From: Roseovarius litoreus
GTDB lineage: Bacteria; Pseudomonadota; Alphaproteobacteria; Rhodobacterales; Rhodobacteraceae
Assembly (NCBI RefSeq): GCF_900142765.1
Contig: NZ_FRCB01000003.1
Location: 248,001 to 312,000, forward strand
Direction: 5' to 3'
Length of the DNA stretch: 64,000 nucleotides
Program-made: the position numbers and the translations under genes
Shown here: one piece after another, positions 45,157 to 55,441 of the stretch
Layout: each line of letters starts with the position of its first letter
How positions within the stretch are numbered: the stretch's first letter is position 1
The notes under the pieces: generated by a model
What the model was told of the DNA's origin: nothing
The model's database searches: none
What the model saw: only the letters and a program-made list of their open reading frames with translations

Positions 45157-45996
45157 ATGGCCATTACAGCAAGCGCAGAGCGTGAGAACACGATCGTCCC
45201 GGTCACGCCCGGGCGGCACGGACCCCGACGCTGGCGCCGGTTCTCCTCCTATGCCTTCGCGCGCTCACTGCAGGACGTGCCGATTGTCATGGCCGAGCTG
45301 GAACCCGCCGCCAGCGCCCTTCCGCTGGCCTTTCGCCAGACGCCCTCGGGCTGGGAGGTGGTCGCGCTGCTTGGCCTGTCACCGGCCACGCGCGGCCTCT
45401 TCGTCACCGCCTCGGGCACATGGCGCGGCACCTATGTGCCTTCTGCCTTGCGGGCCTATCCCTTTGTCGCGGATGACAGCGGCGCGGACGGGAAGGCGAC
45501 GCTGATGATCGACGAAGCCAGCGGCCTGATCACCGACGATCCCGCCGACGAGCCGTTTTTCGAGGGCACCGCGCAACCCTCCGAAGCGCTGGCACAGGTG
45601 ATCGCCTTTTTCCAAACCCGCGCAGCATCCCGGCATGAAACCCTGAGGGCAGCGGGCGCGCTGGCTGAGGCAGGCCTGCTGACCCGGTGGACGCCCTCGC
45701 ATGGCATGTCCGAGGCCGATGCGTCAGGCTATTGGTCGGTGGATCAGGCCGCGTTGGGGGCGGTGCCTGAAAATGAGCTGGCCAAGCTGTGGCAGGCGGG
45801 CGCTTTGCGGCTGGCACAGTCGCAACTCGTCTCATTGCACCATCTTGGCTGGATCGCGCGGTGCGCTGCGGCCGGGGCCGCCACACCCAAGGCCCAAATC
45901 GCTTATCCTCAACCCATGGACCCATCGGGCGATATCGCCTCTTTCCTGTCTGCGCTGTCGGAGGCGCAGGCCGCGGACCTGGATCAGCGATCATGA
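45157..45996 (+). CDS. SapC-family protein
   Basis: A 279-aa SapC-type protein (DVPIVMAELEPAASALPLAF, GWEVVALLGLSPATRGLFV, YVPSALRAYPF). SapC family members occur next to S-layer or type I secretion genes, but their role is unproven. Here it sits between the adhesin and the TolC gene, with its stop overlapping the TolC ATG, so it belongs to the export operon. A cytoplasmic helper role is possible. Confidence 0.85.
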   Translation: MAITASAERENTIVPVTPGRHGPRRWRRFSSYAFARSLQDVPIVMAELEPAASALPLAFRQTPSGWEVVALLGLSPATRGLFVTASGTWRGTYVPSALRAYPFVADDSGADGKATLMIDEASGLITDDPADEPFFEGTAQPSEALAQVIAFFQTRAASRHETLRAAGALAEAGLLTRWTPSHGMSEADASGYWSVDQAALGAVPENELAKLWQAGALRLAQSQLVSLHHLGWIARCAAAGAATPKAQIAYPQPMDPSGDIASFLSALSEAQAADLDQRS

Positions 45997-47315
45997 CACG
46001 CCGCCCGCTTGCCATGTGTGCCTTGGCCCTGCTGGCCGCCTGCGCCGAAGCGCCGGATCTTACGGCAATCGAGGCCAGCATCGCCCCCGGCACGCCGGGT
46101 CTCGGGGCCAAACGGATATCCGCCTCTCTGGCCGAAACACCCTATGGACAGGCCATTGCGGCGGCGACCCTGGACAATCCGGCGCTTGGCCGGGCCAATG
46201 CCGCCATCCGCTTGTCCCTTGCGGAAAAGCGTGCTGCCGACGCGGCGTTCAAGCCGGATCTCTCGGTTGGGATCGGCGGAGAAACGCGTCTTGTTCGCAG
46301 CAGTGCCGACAGCACCCTGTCGCCCTTCGTCCGGGTGTCTCAACTTGTCTATGACGGCGGCGCGGCGCTGGCCGATCAGACCGCCGCACAGGCGCGCGTG
46401 TTCGAAAGCCGGGCAGGGCGGATAGAAACCGGATCCTCGGCGGCCCTGTCGGCGGTCGAGGCACATCAGGAGTTGCTCAGTCGGCAAAAATTGATGGCAC
46501 TGGCGCAGGACAATCTGCGCGCGTTGCGGGACATCGCCGCACATATCGACGAGCGGACGGCACGTGGCGCGGGATCGACAACGGATCGACTGACCGCCGA
46601 AAGCCGTCTGGCCGATGCCGAAACCCGGCTGGCCGATGCGCAGGGAAATCTGGACCGTGCCAAGGCGGGCTATGCGCGTATTTTCGGCGCGGTCCCGGCC
46701 AGCCTTCCGGCGGCGCGGCCTGCGCCCGCCCTGCATGACCGGGATGATGAAAATCTCCGGCTCAGCCCGCGCCTTCGCGCCATCGAAGCCCGTCTGCGTG
46801 CCGCCGAATCCGATCTGATCGCAGCGCAGGCCAGAACCAACCCGAGCGTCGAGCTGGGCGCCACCGGCCGCCGCGCGTCTGGTGGCGGCGGGGATCTGGG
46901 GCTTGATCTTTCGCTCAACTACAGTCTCGACACGCGCGGCCAGCGCGCCGCTGCCATCGACGCGGCACAGGCGCGTCTTGACGGGATCAGGTCGGAACGT
47001 GACGAACTGGTGCGCGACATCCGCGAGGCGCTGACATTCGTGCGCTCGGATCAGCGCACGGGCGATGCCCGTGTCGCCGCGGCGCGGGCCGCTGTCGCGT
47101 CGAACAAGGCGACGGTCGCGGCAGCCAGTGAACAGTTCGGCATTGGCCGCCGCAGCCTGCTCGACCTTCTGGACGCGCAGCGCGATTACGTGCGCGCGCA
47201 GGAAGTACTGATCTCCGCCGAGAAAGCCAGGTTCCTGACCGACTATGCGGTGCTGGCCCTGACGGGTGACATATTGGATGTGTTTTCCATCGACATTGCC
47301 GGTGTGTCGCCATGA
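45993..47315 (+). CDS. TolC-family outer-membrane efflux lipoprotein
   Basis: A 440-aa protein. A lipoprotein signal with Cys in LLAACAEA is followed by two similar halves rich in long helices (LSLAEKRAADAAF and VRDIREALTFVRSD regions), as in TolC-type channels. It starts ATG 45993 and overlaps the ABC gene by ATGA at its end. It supplies the outer-membrane pore of this secretion locus, and might also serve the first one, which lacks a pore. Confidence 0.9.
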   Translation: MTRRPLAMCALALLAACAEAPDLTAIEASIAPGTPGLGAKRISASLAETPYGQAIAAATLDNPALGRANAAIRLSLAEKRAADAAFKPDLSVGIGGETRLVRSSADSTLSPFVRVSQLVYDGGAALADQTAAQARVFESRAGRIETGSSAALSAVEAHQELLSRQKLMALAQDNLRALRDIAAHIDERTARGAGSTTDRLTAESRLADAETRLADAQGNLDRAKAGYARIFGAVPASLPAARPAPALHDRDDENLRLSPRLRAIEARLRAAESDLIAAQARTNPSVELGATGRRASGGGGDLGLDLSLNYSLDTRGQRAAAIDAAQARLDGIRSERDELVRDIREALTFVRSDQRTGDARVAAARAAVASNKATVAAASEQFGIGRRSLLDLLDAQRDYVRAQEVLISAEKARFLTDYAVLALTGDILDVFSIDIAGVSP

Positions 47316-49516
47316 GCCGACAGGATACCTCTTCGAGTCAGGCCGGGGCCGTCGATCGCAACATCGTCGCTCTGGATCCCGGCCAGCACAGTCGCCCGGA
47401 CGCCATGACGTCGCTCGAGGCCTGCATGCTGCATGTGGCGGCACATCTTGACAGGCCGATCACACTTGCGGCCCTGCATGCCGCGCAATCCACCGATGGC
47501 TCTGACCGGCTTGGCGTGCGCGATGTGATGACAGCCGCGCAGCGTGCCGGGATCCAGGCGGCCTTCGGCGCCCGCAAGTTGCGGGGCTTCGACGCCATGC
47601 TGGTGCCGGCGATCCTGCTGCTGCGCGACGAACGAGCTGTGGTGCTTTATGGCTTCGGCAAGGATGATACCGTGCTCGTCCATGACCCGCTTTTGGGCGA
47701 GGGCACGGGACAGATTGCGCGGGCCGAGCTGGAGCAGGTCTATACAGGCTACGCGATCCTTTTGCGGGCCGAACACCGCGATGACATGGCCGCCACCGCC
47801 ATGGGCCGGCAAGGGCATTGGTTCTGGTCGGCTCTGGCGGCGAACAAATGGTCCTATACACAGGTGCTTCTGGCGGCGGTGGTGGCGAATTTCCTCGGAC
47901 TGACCACCTCGATCTTCATCATGGTGGTCTATGACCGCATCCTGCCGAACGAAGCGACCGAATCCCTGATTGCCCTGACCTTTGGGGTCGCCATTGCCTT
48001 GCTGTTCGATTTCTTCATAAAAACCCTGCGCGCCGGTTTCATAGACAGGGCCGGGCAGAGAGCCGACCTGCTGATGGGCCGTCGCATTTTCGACCAGTTG
48101 CTCGATCTTCAGATGCGGGCGCGCAAGGGGTCGACCGGCGCTCTGGCCAGCACCTTGCGGGAATTCGAAACACTGCGGGATTTCTTCACATCGGCCACTC
48201 TCGTTGCGGTGGTGGACCTTCCGTTCATCTTGCTGTTCGTCTGGGTGATCTACCTGATCGGCGGGCCGCTGGCGCTGGTGCCCGGGCTGGCGGTGCCGCT
48301 TGTTCTTCTGATCGGCATCGCGGTGCAGCCGGTCTTGTCGCGCATCGCCGACAAAAGCTTTGCCGACGGCCAGTCCAAACAAAGCGTGCTGGTCGAAACG
48401 GTGTCCGGACTGGAAACGATCAAGGCCACCGGTGCTGCGTACCGCATGCGTGCTCGCTGGGAAGAGGCCATCTCCCGCCAGTCCGAACACAGCCTGCAAA
48501 GCCGTGCCGTCATGCAATTCGCGATGAACGCCACCGGCTTCGCGCAGCAGGCCGCCCAGATCCTGATCGTGTTCTACGGCGTGTTCCTGATCTCAGACGG
48601 CACCGTCAGCATGGGGGCGCTGATCGCCAGCGTCATCCTGACCGGGCGCGCACTTGCCCCTCTGGCGCAACTGGCCCAGACCATGACCCGGCTCAATCAT
48701 GCGCGCAGCTCCTATCGCAGCCTCGACGCCCTGATGCGGTCCGACAGTGAACGTCCCGAGGGCCGAACATGGCTCAGCCGCCCCCGCCTCGATGGGGCGA
48801 TCCGGCTGGAGAATGTGCATTTCACCTATCCCGATCAACTGGTGGCGACCCTCAAAGGGGTCAGCTTTACCATCCAGCCGGGTGAAAAGGTGGCGATCCT
48901 CGGTCGGATCGGATCGGGAAAAAGCACCGTTGCGCGCATGATGCTCGGGCTCTACGCCCCCGATCAGGGCGCTATCCTGGTGGACGATACCGATATACGG
49001 CAGATCGATCCGGGCGATCTGCGGCGCAATATCGGCTCGGTTCTGCAAGACGTGTGGCTGTTCTCCGGCACGGTGCGCGAGAATATCGCGATCGGCGCGC
49101 GCCACGCGCGCGATGCCGACATTCTGGACGCGTCCCGCATCGCCGGGGTCGAGGATTTCATCGCGCGGCATCCTTCCGGTTATGATCTGATGCTTGCCGA
49201 ACGCGGCGAAGGGCTGTCGGGGGGCCAGCGTCAGGCGATCACTCTGGCGCGCGCCCTTGTCGGCAAACCCCCCATCCTGCTGCTGGATGAGCCGACCAGC
49301 GCGATGGACGTGCAGAACGAACGTGACATGATCGCTCGCCTCAAGACGCATATGCGCGATCAGACCGTGGTGATCGTGACCCACCGAACCAGCCTTCTGG
49401 AGCTGGTCGATCGGGTCATCGTGATCGAGGACGGCAAGGTCGCTGTCGATGGCGACAAGAGCCTGTTGTCCCAACGCGCTGCGGCGCATGGGGCGGGGGG
49501 CGGTCATGGCGCGTGA
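47312..49516 (+). CDS. Type I secretion ABC exporter, LapB type with inactive C39-like domain
   Basis: A 734-aa protein. Residues about 30-155 form a C39-like peptidase domain, but the catalytic Cys is Ser (the DCGxACL position reads TSLEACM) and the His is absent, so it only binds substrate, as in HlyB and LapB. Five or six membrane helices follow. The ATPase has GRIGSGKST, LSGGQRQ, LLLDEPTSAMD and a normal switch histidine in IVTHRT. This differs from the PrtD-type exporter at 7089. Likely substrates are the adhesin at 40790 and the RTX protein at 36362. Confidence 0.93.
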   Translation: MSRQDTSSSQAGAVDRNIVALDPGQHSRPDAMTSLEACMLHVAAHLDRPITLAALHAAQSTDGSDRLGVRDVMTAAQRAGIQAAFGARKLRGFDAMLVPAILLLRDERAVVLYGFGKDDTVLVHDPLLGEGTGQIARAELEQVYTGYAILLRAEHRDDMAATAMGRQGHWFWSALAANKWSYTQVLLAAVVANFLGLTTSIFIMVVYDRILPNEATESLIALTFGVAIALLFDFFIKTLRAGFIDRAGQRADLLMGRRIFDQLLDLQMRARKGSTGALASTLREFETLRDFFTSATLVAVVDLPFILLFVWVIYLIGGPLALVPGLAVPLVLLIGIAVQPVLSRIADKSFADGQSKQSVLVETVSGLETIKATGAAYRMRARWEEAISRQSEHSLQSRAVMQFAMNATGFAQQAAQILIVFYGVFLISDGTVSMGALIASVILTGRALAPLAQLAQTMTRLNHARSSYRSLDALMRSDSERPEGRTWLSRPRLDGAIRLENVHFTYPDQLVATLKGVSFTIQPGEKVAILGRIGSGKSTVARMMLGLYAPDQGAILVDDTDIRQIDPGDLRRNIGSVLQDVWLFSGTVRENIAIGARHARDADILDASRIAGVEDFIARHPSGYDLMLAERGEGLSGGQRQAITLARALVGKPPILLLDEPTSAMDVQNERDMIARLKTHMRDQTVVIVTHRTSLLELVDRVIVIEDGKVAVDGDKSLLSQRAAAHGAGGGHGA

Positions 49517-50816
49517 CATGGATTTAGAGCGACTGGCCGCCGAAATGCGGGGCCGGTCTCCGCTGCGCGGCTCGATCCTGCTCCTGACGATCCTGGTTTT
49601 TCTGGTGGTCATTTTCATTTGGGCGTCGCGGACGGAAATCGATAACGTCACCCGGGCGTCGGGGCGGATCGTGCCCTCGGCCTCGGTTCAGGTGATCGAA
49701 GCCACCGAACCCGGCGTTCTGAACGCGCTGCATGTCCGCGAAGGCGCCATCGTGGCCGCCGGCGATCTGTTGATGGAGCTGGACGGCACACTTTTGGACA
49801 GCCAACTGGACCAGGAACAGCAGCGCGCCTACGGTCTGATGGCCCGGATCGAACGACTACAGGCCGAGATAAACGCAGAGCCGTTGCGCTTTTCCGATCA
49901 GCTTGTGGCCCGTGCCGCGGATGTGGTGCGCTCCGAAACCGCGCTCCATCGCGGCCGTCAGGCCGAATTGCAGGCCGAGATCGACATCCTCGAACGCCAG
50001 CGTCAGCAGCGCCAGCAGGAATACGAGGAAGGTCTCGCCGACCGCCAGATCGCGCAAGCCACCCTCGCGGTTCTGGCCGAGGAACGCGAGATGATGGCGC
50101 CGCTCGTCGAACGCGGGATGGAGCCTGCAACGACGCTTCTGACCCTGCGCCGTTCCGAGGCCGAATGGCAAGGCCGCGCCACCCGGTCGCAGGCGTCGCT
50201 GGCGCGGCTTCAGGGCGCGCTCGAGGAAATCGACGACCGCATTCGCGCCCAGCAGGAACGGTTCCGCGCCACGGCCTTGTCCGATCTGGCGCTCGCCACC
50301 GCCGAACTTGCGGCGCTGCGTCCCGCGCTTCCCGCCCTCCAGAGCCGGGCGGACCGCTCGCGCATCGTGGCGCCGGTGCGCGGTATCGTGAACCGGATAC
50401 ACCGATCCACTCTGGGCAGCATGGCGCGCCAGGGCGAGGAACTGATCGAGATCGTGCCCCTCGATGACACCCTGCTGGTCGAGGCCCATGTCCGCCCCGA
50501 CGATATCGCATTCCTCTATCCCGGCCAGCCGGTCAAGGTGCAGATCACCGCCTATGATGCCTCCCGCTACGGCAGTCTGGACGGTGAAATCCTGCGGATC
50601 GGGGCGGATGCCGTCACCCGCTCGGAACGCGAGGAAGAAGAGTTTTTCGTGGTCGAGATCCGCACCACGGGCACGATCCTCGATGCCGATGGCGTCGCGG
50701 TCGAGATCATGCCCGGCATGGTGGCGCAAGCCAATATCCTGACCGGACGCAAGACGGTGCTCGAATATCTGCTTCAGCCCGTCGTGCGCGTGCGCGACAG
50801 GGCGTTTCGCGAATAG
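49506..50816 (+). CDS. HlyD-family adaptor (LapC type)
   Basis: A 436-aa adaptor from ATG at 49506 (ATG 49518 is possible). One membrane helix (SILLLTILVFLVVIFIW) is followed by the lipoyl half VIEATEPGVLNALHVREGA, a long coiled hairpin with many Gln and Arg, the second half RIVAPVRGIVNRIH, and the barrel end. It completes the TolC/ABC/HlyD export machine. Confidence 0.92.
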   Translation: MARDMDLERLAAEMRGRSPLRGSILLLTILVFLVVIFIWASRTEIDNVTRASGRIVPSASVQVIEATEPGVLNALHVREGAIVAAGDLLMELDGTLLDSQLDQEQQRAYGLMARIERLQAEINAEPLRFSDQLVARAADVVRSETALHRGRQAELQAEIDILERQRQQRQQEYEEGLADRQIAQATLAVLAEEREMMAPLVERGMEPATTLLTLRRSEAEWQGRATRSQASLARLQGALEEIDDRIRAQQERFRATALSDLALATAELAALRPALPALQSRADRSRIVAPVRGIVNRIHRSTLGSMARQGEELIEIVPLDDTLLVEAHVRPDDIAFLYPGQPVKVQITAYDASRYGSLDGEILRIGADAVTRSEREEEEFFVVEIRTTGTILDADGVAVEIMPGMVAQANILTGRKTVLEYLLQPVVRVRDRAFRE

Positions 50817-50884
50817 GCCCGCACCGGCAGGCATCGTGACGCACCGTGGCTCGTCGTGGCCATGACCTGCCCAAAGGCCCGAAC

Positions 50885-51970
50885 TTACCCGAAAACGATC
50901 ACATTGCGGCGCGCGGTGCCGGCGCGCGTGTCGGCAATGGCCTCGTTGATCTGCTCGAGGCTCCAACGCTTCGAGATCAACTCATCCAGCTTCAGACGCC
51001 CCTGGCCATAGAGGTCGATCATCCACGGAATATCCCGGCTGATCACCACCTCGCCCATCTTCGATCCGATCAGCGATTGCCCGGTATAGGCGAAACTCAC
51101 CGGCTCGTAGTCTGCCGTGGCGCCGCTTGGCGGCATGCCCACCATGATCACCTTGCCGCCCCCTGCCAGATAGCGGGGCGCCGCGTCATAGACCGCCGCC
51201 GACCCCACGGTGACCAGCACGGCATCCGCGCCGCGCCCCATCGCTGCCTTGGCCGCGCGCCAGGGTTTGGGATCGCTTGCCAGCACCGTATCCGTGGCGC
51301 CGAAGGCCCGCGCATCCTCCAGCTTGGCCGGCACCATGTCCACCGCCACGATGCGGCGTGCGCCTGCGATCCGCGCGCCCTGAATGGCGTTCAGCCCGAC
51401 GCCGCCTGCGCCGATGACCACCACATCCTGTCCCGCGCGCAAGCCTGCCGCATTGACCACGGCACCGACCCCGGTGATCACCCCGCAGGCCAGAAGGCAG
51501 GCCGCATCCATCGGCATGTCCCCGGGAATCCGCGCCACCTGCGAGCGGTGGACCACCACCTTTTCGGAAAACGCCCCGCAGGCCATCGCCTGATGCAGCA
51601 TCCCGCCACCCATGGTGCTCAGCGGGCCGTGATCGCCGTCATAGGGCATCTCGCAGCCCGTGGGCCGCCCCGCGCCGCAGCTTGGACATTGCCCACAGGC
51701 CCGGATCAGCGTGACCACCACCGGATCGCCCAAGGCGATCCCCGTGACATCCCCTCCAAGCGCGCTGACATGCCCCGCCGCCTCGTGGCCGTAAACCGCA
51801 GGCAGGCTGCCACCCCATGCGCCGTCGGCGAACGAGATGTCCGAATGGCAGATCGCCACCGCATCCAGGCTCACCTCGATCTCGCCCGTGCCCGGCGCGC
51901 GCAGCCTCACCTCTTCGATGCGGAGCGGCTCTCCGAACCGGTGGCACACGGCCGCCCTGATGGTCTGCAT
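50885..51970 (-). CDS. Zinc-dependent alcohol dehydrogenase
   Basis: A 361-aa MDR enzyme. ATG at 51970 with GGGAGG upstream. Catalytic zinc ligands are in ICHSD and GHEAAGHV; the structural zinc site is CGQCPSCGAGRPTGC; the NAD fold is VVVIGAGGVGLNAI. It probably oxidises alcohols or formaldehyde-thiol adducts. It is the last gene of a leftward catabolic cluster. Confidence 0.92.
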   Translation of the reverse strand: MQTIRAAVCHRFGEPLRIEEVRLRAPGTGEIEVSLDAVAICHSDISFADGAWGGSLPAVYGHEAAGHVSALGGDVTGIALGDPVVVTLIRACGQCPSCGAGRPTGCEMPYDGDHGPLSTMGGGMLHQAMACGAFSEKVVVHRSQVARIPGDMPMDAACLLACGVITGVGAVVNAAGLRAGQDVVVIGAGGVGLNAIQGARIAGARRIVAVDMVPAKLEDARAFGATDTVLASDPKPWRAAKAAMGRGADAVLVTVGSAAVYDAAPRYLAGGGKVIMVGMPPSGATADYEPVSFAYTGQSLIGSKMGEVVISRDIPWMIDLYGQGRLKLDELISKRWSLEQINEAIADTRAGTARRNVIVFG

Positions 51971-52050
51971 GATATCCTCCCGCATCTGCCCCGCTCAGGG
52001 TTACCCCTTGCGACCCAAGGTGCAAGCCGCTTCGCAAAGGCCCTGCGCCG

Positions 52051-52764
52051 TCAGGTGCCCCTCGCGATCCGGTCCAGCAGGGCCGCCAGCCCTTCGGGAT
52101 CGGCAAAGAACGGCGAATGACCCAGCGGCAGGGCGTGCACATCCTCGTCGGGCCAGCCGGCGGTCATGGTCTCCTGATATTCGGGCGGGATCGCGCGATC
52201 TTGCGCGCAGCGGATATAGGATTTCCTGACGCCCTCGTAATTGGCCCCCAGCCGGATCGGGGTCGCCTGCGGGCTGATCGCCTGAACGCACAGATGCTCG
52301 GCGGCATAGGCGACCGTGCCCTCCGGACAATCGTGGTAGAGCGTGTCGCGGATCCGGTCCTCGCGAAAGACAAAGCCCATCCCATCCTCGGTCTTCTCGA
52401 TCGCGGCCAGCAGCGGCTGGCGTGGCGCCTCCATCCGCATATCCACCAGCGACAGCCCGTTGCGAGGCGCATAGGCGCACAAAAACACCAGCCGTTCGAT
52501 CTTCTCGGGCGCCTTCTGGGCCGCCGCCGCGATGGCGAAACCGGCCATGGAATGGCCGACAACGATGGCCTGCCGACCCACTGCGGCAAGGACCGCGTCT
52601 GCATAGGCCTCCAGCGTGACCTCCTCGATGGGGCAGGGGCTCTGCCCATGCCCCGGCAAATCGATCGCCCGCACCCGGTGGCCGAAGGCGGCAAGCTCCG
52701 GCTTGAGGTCGCGCCAGCACCACGCTCCATGGCACGAGCCATGCACCAAAACGATCTCAGACAT
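52051..52764 (-). CDS. Alpha/beta hydrolase (esterase/salicylate-esterase-like)
   Basis: A 237-aa protein from ATG at 52764. HGSCHGAWCW is the oxyanion region, GHSMAGFA holds the nucleophile Ser, and GHSPFFADPEGL has the catalytic His. This form resembles plant-type methyl-esterase/hydroxynitrile-lyase relatives. It overlaps the end of the lactonase gene upstream by eight bases, so it is coupled to it. Confidence 0.88.
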   Translation of the reverse strand: MSEIVLVHGSCHGAWCWRDLKPELAAFGHRVRAIDLPGHGQSPCPIEEVTLEAYADAVLAAVGRQAIVVGHSMAGFAIAAAAQKAPEKIERLVFLCAYAPRNGLSLVDMRMEAPRQPLLAAIEKTEDGMGFVFREDRIRDTLYHDCPEGTVAYAAEHLCVQAISPQATPIRLGANYEGVRKSYIRCAQDRAIPPEYQETMTAGWPDEDVHALPLGHSPFFADPEGLAALLDRIARGT

Positions 52765-53548
52765 GGCCGATCTCCCCAAGAAATTCCGTCAACACCGCTG
52801 CATAAACCTCTGGGCTGTCGACACAAGGCAGATGTCCCGCCTTTCGGATCAGCTCGAACTTCGCCCCGTGGATCAACTCCACGGTCTCGCGCACCAGATC
52901 CGGCGGCGTCGCCCGATCCTCCGATCCCGCAATGCCAAGCGTCGGCAGGCGCAGCCCGCTGGTGGGCGTATAGAAATCCGTGCCCGCAATCGCCGCCGCA
53001 CAGCCGATATATCCCTCCGCCGGGCAGCGTGTCAGCATGGTCCTCCACAGCGCAAAATCCGGATTTTGCGCCCGAAAGCCGCGCGAGAACCAGCGCTCCA
53101 TCACCTCATCCGCCAGCGCCTCCAGCCCGCCCTGCCGGACCAGCTCGATCCGCTCCTGCCACATCCGCGGGTGACCGATCTTCGCCGCCGTGTTCGACAG
53201 CACCATTGCGCGCACCAGGTCCAGCCGCTTGACCGCCAGCCCCTGCGCGATCAGCCCGCCGATGGACAAGCCCACGAAGACGCAGTCCCGCACGCCCAGA
53301 TGATCCAGAAGCCGCTCCGCGTCGCGCACCAGGGCGCCCATCGCATAAGGCGCCGGCGGACACTCGCTCAGCCCATGCCCGCGCATGTCATAGCGGATGA
53401 TCCTGAGCCCCTTTGGCAAGCGCGGCACCACCGCATCCCAAAGCCGCAGGTCGGTGCCAAGCGCATTGGCAAAGACCACCGGCGCTCCGGCCGGATCTCC
53501 ATCCTCCCGGTAATGCAGCCGCAGATCTCCCAGATCGGCCAGTTTCAT
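52757..53548 (-). CDS. pcaD: 3-oxoadipate enol-lactonase-like hydrolase
   Basis: A 263-aa protein from ATG at 53548 with AAGGAGA upstream. The PcaD-like fold shows FANALGTDLRLWD, the nucleophile in VGLSIGGLIAQGL, and GHLPCVDSPE with the catalytic His. PcaD opens the enol-lactone in the beta-ketoadipate pathway. No other pca genes lie nearby, so a related lactonase is possible. Confidence 0.85.
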   Translation of the reverse strand: MKLADLGDLRLHYREDGDPAGAPVVFANALGTDLRLWDAVVPRLPKGLRIIRYDMRGHGLSECPPAPYAMGALVRDAERLLDHLGVRDCVFVGLSIGGLIAQGLAVKRLDLVRAMVLSNTAAKIGHPRMWQERIELVRQGGLEALADEVMERWFSRGFRAQNPDFALWRTMLTRCPAEGYIGCAAAIAGTDFYTPTSGLRLPTLGIAGSEDRATPPDLVRETVELIHGAKFELIRKAGHLPCVDSPEVYAAVLTEFLGEIGHV

Positions 53549-53804
53549 GGGGCAGGTCTCCTTGTGGCTGCGCCGCCTACATGGCCGAGACTGCGCCACA
53601 GGGTCAAGCCACAGGGTCACACCACTGGCCCCGGCGCCGCGTGCCTCCGTCTGCCCCTTCGCGCAGCGGCCACGGGTCCGGACCCGACCGGCGCGCATTT
53701 TCATCGTTCCCCAAATACTCCCGCCGGAGGCCCAACCCCCGAACGGCAATCGGGCGCGGCCCGTCTCGCGCCGCACCCGATCCTTGTCTGGCCTCAGCCG
53801 TGCC

Positions 53805-55325
53805 TCAGAAAAAGCCCAGCTTATTGGGATCGTAACTCACCAGAATGTTCTTGGTCTGCTGATAGTGGTCCAGCATCATCTTGTGGGTTTCCCGCCCGAT
53901 GCCCGATTGCTTGTAGCCGCCAAAGGCTGCATGCGCGGGATAGGCGTGGTAATTGTTGACCCAGACCCTCCCGGCCTCGATCGCCCGCCCGAAGCGGTAG
54001 CAGCGATTGGCATCGCGTGACCAGACGCCGGCGCCAAGCCCGTACATCGTGTCATTGGCGATCGCCAGCGCCTCGGCCTCGTCCTTGAAGGTGGTCACCG
54101 ACACGACCGGCCCGAAGATTTCCTCCTGGAAGACCCGCATCTTGTTGTGCCCCTTGAGGATCGTCGGCTGGACATAGAACCCCCCGGCCAGATCGCCCGG
54201 CATCCGCGCGGCCGCACCGCCCGTCAGAACCTCGGCGCCTTCCTCGACCCCGATGGTCAGATAGGACAGGATCTTGTTTTGCTGCTCGGCGCTGGCCTGC
54301 GCGCCCAGCATGGTCTCGGGGTCGCGCGGATCGCCTTGCCGGATCGCCTTCACCCGGGCGATGCAGCGCTCGATGAACGCCTCGTAGATATCCTCCTGGA
54401 TCAGCGCGCGGCTGGGGCAGGTGCAGACCTCTCCCTGGTTGAAGGCGAACAGAACGAAGCCCTCCACCGCCTTGTCCAGAAACGCATCATCCTCCGCCAT
54501 CACGTCGGAAAAGAAGATGTTGGGGCTTTTCCCGCCCAGCTCCAGCGTCACCGGAATGAGGTTCTCCGTCGCCGCCTGCATGATCTTGCGCCCGGTCTCG
54601 GTCGAGCCGGTAAAGGCGATCTTCGCGATCCTCGGGCTGCGGGCCAGCGGCGCGCCGACCTCGGCCCCCAGACCGTTGACCACGTTCAGAACACCCGGCG
54701 GCAACAAATCGCCAACCAATGCGATCAGTACCATGATCGCCGCCGGGGTCTGCTCGGCGGGCTTGAGCACGATGCAATTGCCCGCCGCGAGCGCTGGTGC
54801 CAGCTTCCAGGCCGCCATCAGGATCGAAAAGTTCCACGGAATGATCTGCCCGACCACGCCGAGCGGTTCGTGGAAATGATAGGCGACCGTGTCCGCATCG
54901 ATCTCCGACATGGTGCCTTCCTGGCCGCGCAGCACACCGGCGAAATACCGGAAATGATCCACCGAGAGCGGGATATCCGCCGCCGTGGTCTCGCGGATCG
55001 GCTTGCCGTTGTCCCAGGTCTCGGCCTCGGCGAGGATCGCCAGGTTCTCTTCCATCCGGTCGGCGATCTTCAGCAGGATCCCGGCGCGCTCGGCGGGGCT
55101 GGTCCGCCCCCAGGCCTCTTTCGCGGCATGCGCGGCATCCAGCGCCAGCTCCACATCCGCCGCGCAGGATCTCGCGACCTCGCAGATTTTCGCGCCGGTG
55201 ATCGGCGTGATATTGTCGAAATAGCGGCCCTTCACCGGCGGGGTGAAGCTGCCGCCGATGTAATTGTCATAGCGGTTCGCGAAGGGCGACGCATGGGCGC
55301 TCGCCATCTGGGTCATCTCTGTCAT
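53805..55325 (-). CDS. Aldehyde dehydrogenase (acetaldehyde/ExaC type)
   Basis: A 506-aa protein from ATG at 55325 with GGAGGAG 5 bases upstream. The catalytic Cys is in [13 protein letters not shown], Glu in LELGGKSP, and the NAD loop in [11 protein letters not shown]. It probably works with the alcohol dehydrogenase at 50885, under the AcoR-like regulator just upstream on the same strand. Confidence 0.93.
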   Translation of the reverse strand: MTEMTQMASAHASPFANRYDNYIGGSFTPPVKGRYFDNITPITGAKICEVARSCAADVELALDAAHAAKEAWGRTSPAERAGILLKIADRMEENLAILAEAETWDNGKPIRETTAADIPLSVDHFRYFAGVLRGQEGTMSEIDADTVAYHFHEPLGVVGQIIPWNFSILMAAWKLAPALAAGNCIVLKPAEQTPAAIMVLIALVGDLLPPGVLNVVNGLGAEVGAPLARSPRIAKIAFTGSTETGRKIMQAATENLIPVTLELGGKSPNIFFSDVMAEDDAFLDKAVEGFVLFAFNQGEVCTCPSRALIQEDIYEAFIERCIARVKAIRQGDPRDPETMLGAQASAEQQNKILSYLTIGVEEGAEVLTGGAAARMPGDLAGGFYVQPTILKGHNKMRVFQEEIFGPVVSVTTFKDEAEALAIANDTMYGLGAGVWSRDANRCYRFGRAIEAGRVWVNNYHAYPAHAAFGGYKQSGIGRETHKMMLDHYQQTKNILVSYDPNKLGFF

Positions 55326-55441
55326 GGGATCTCCTCCGTTCACATGGCAGGCGAGGCAGGACGCCCCTCCCGTGATCCCGTGATGACCGAAGATCGCCGC
55401 CCTGTAACCGGGGGCAGGGGTGGGGACGGCCCCCGACTGTC

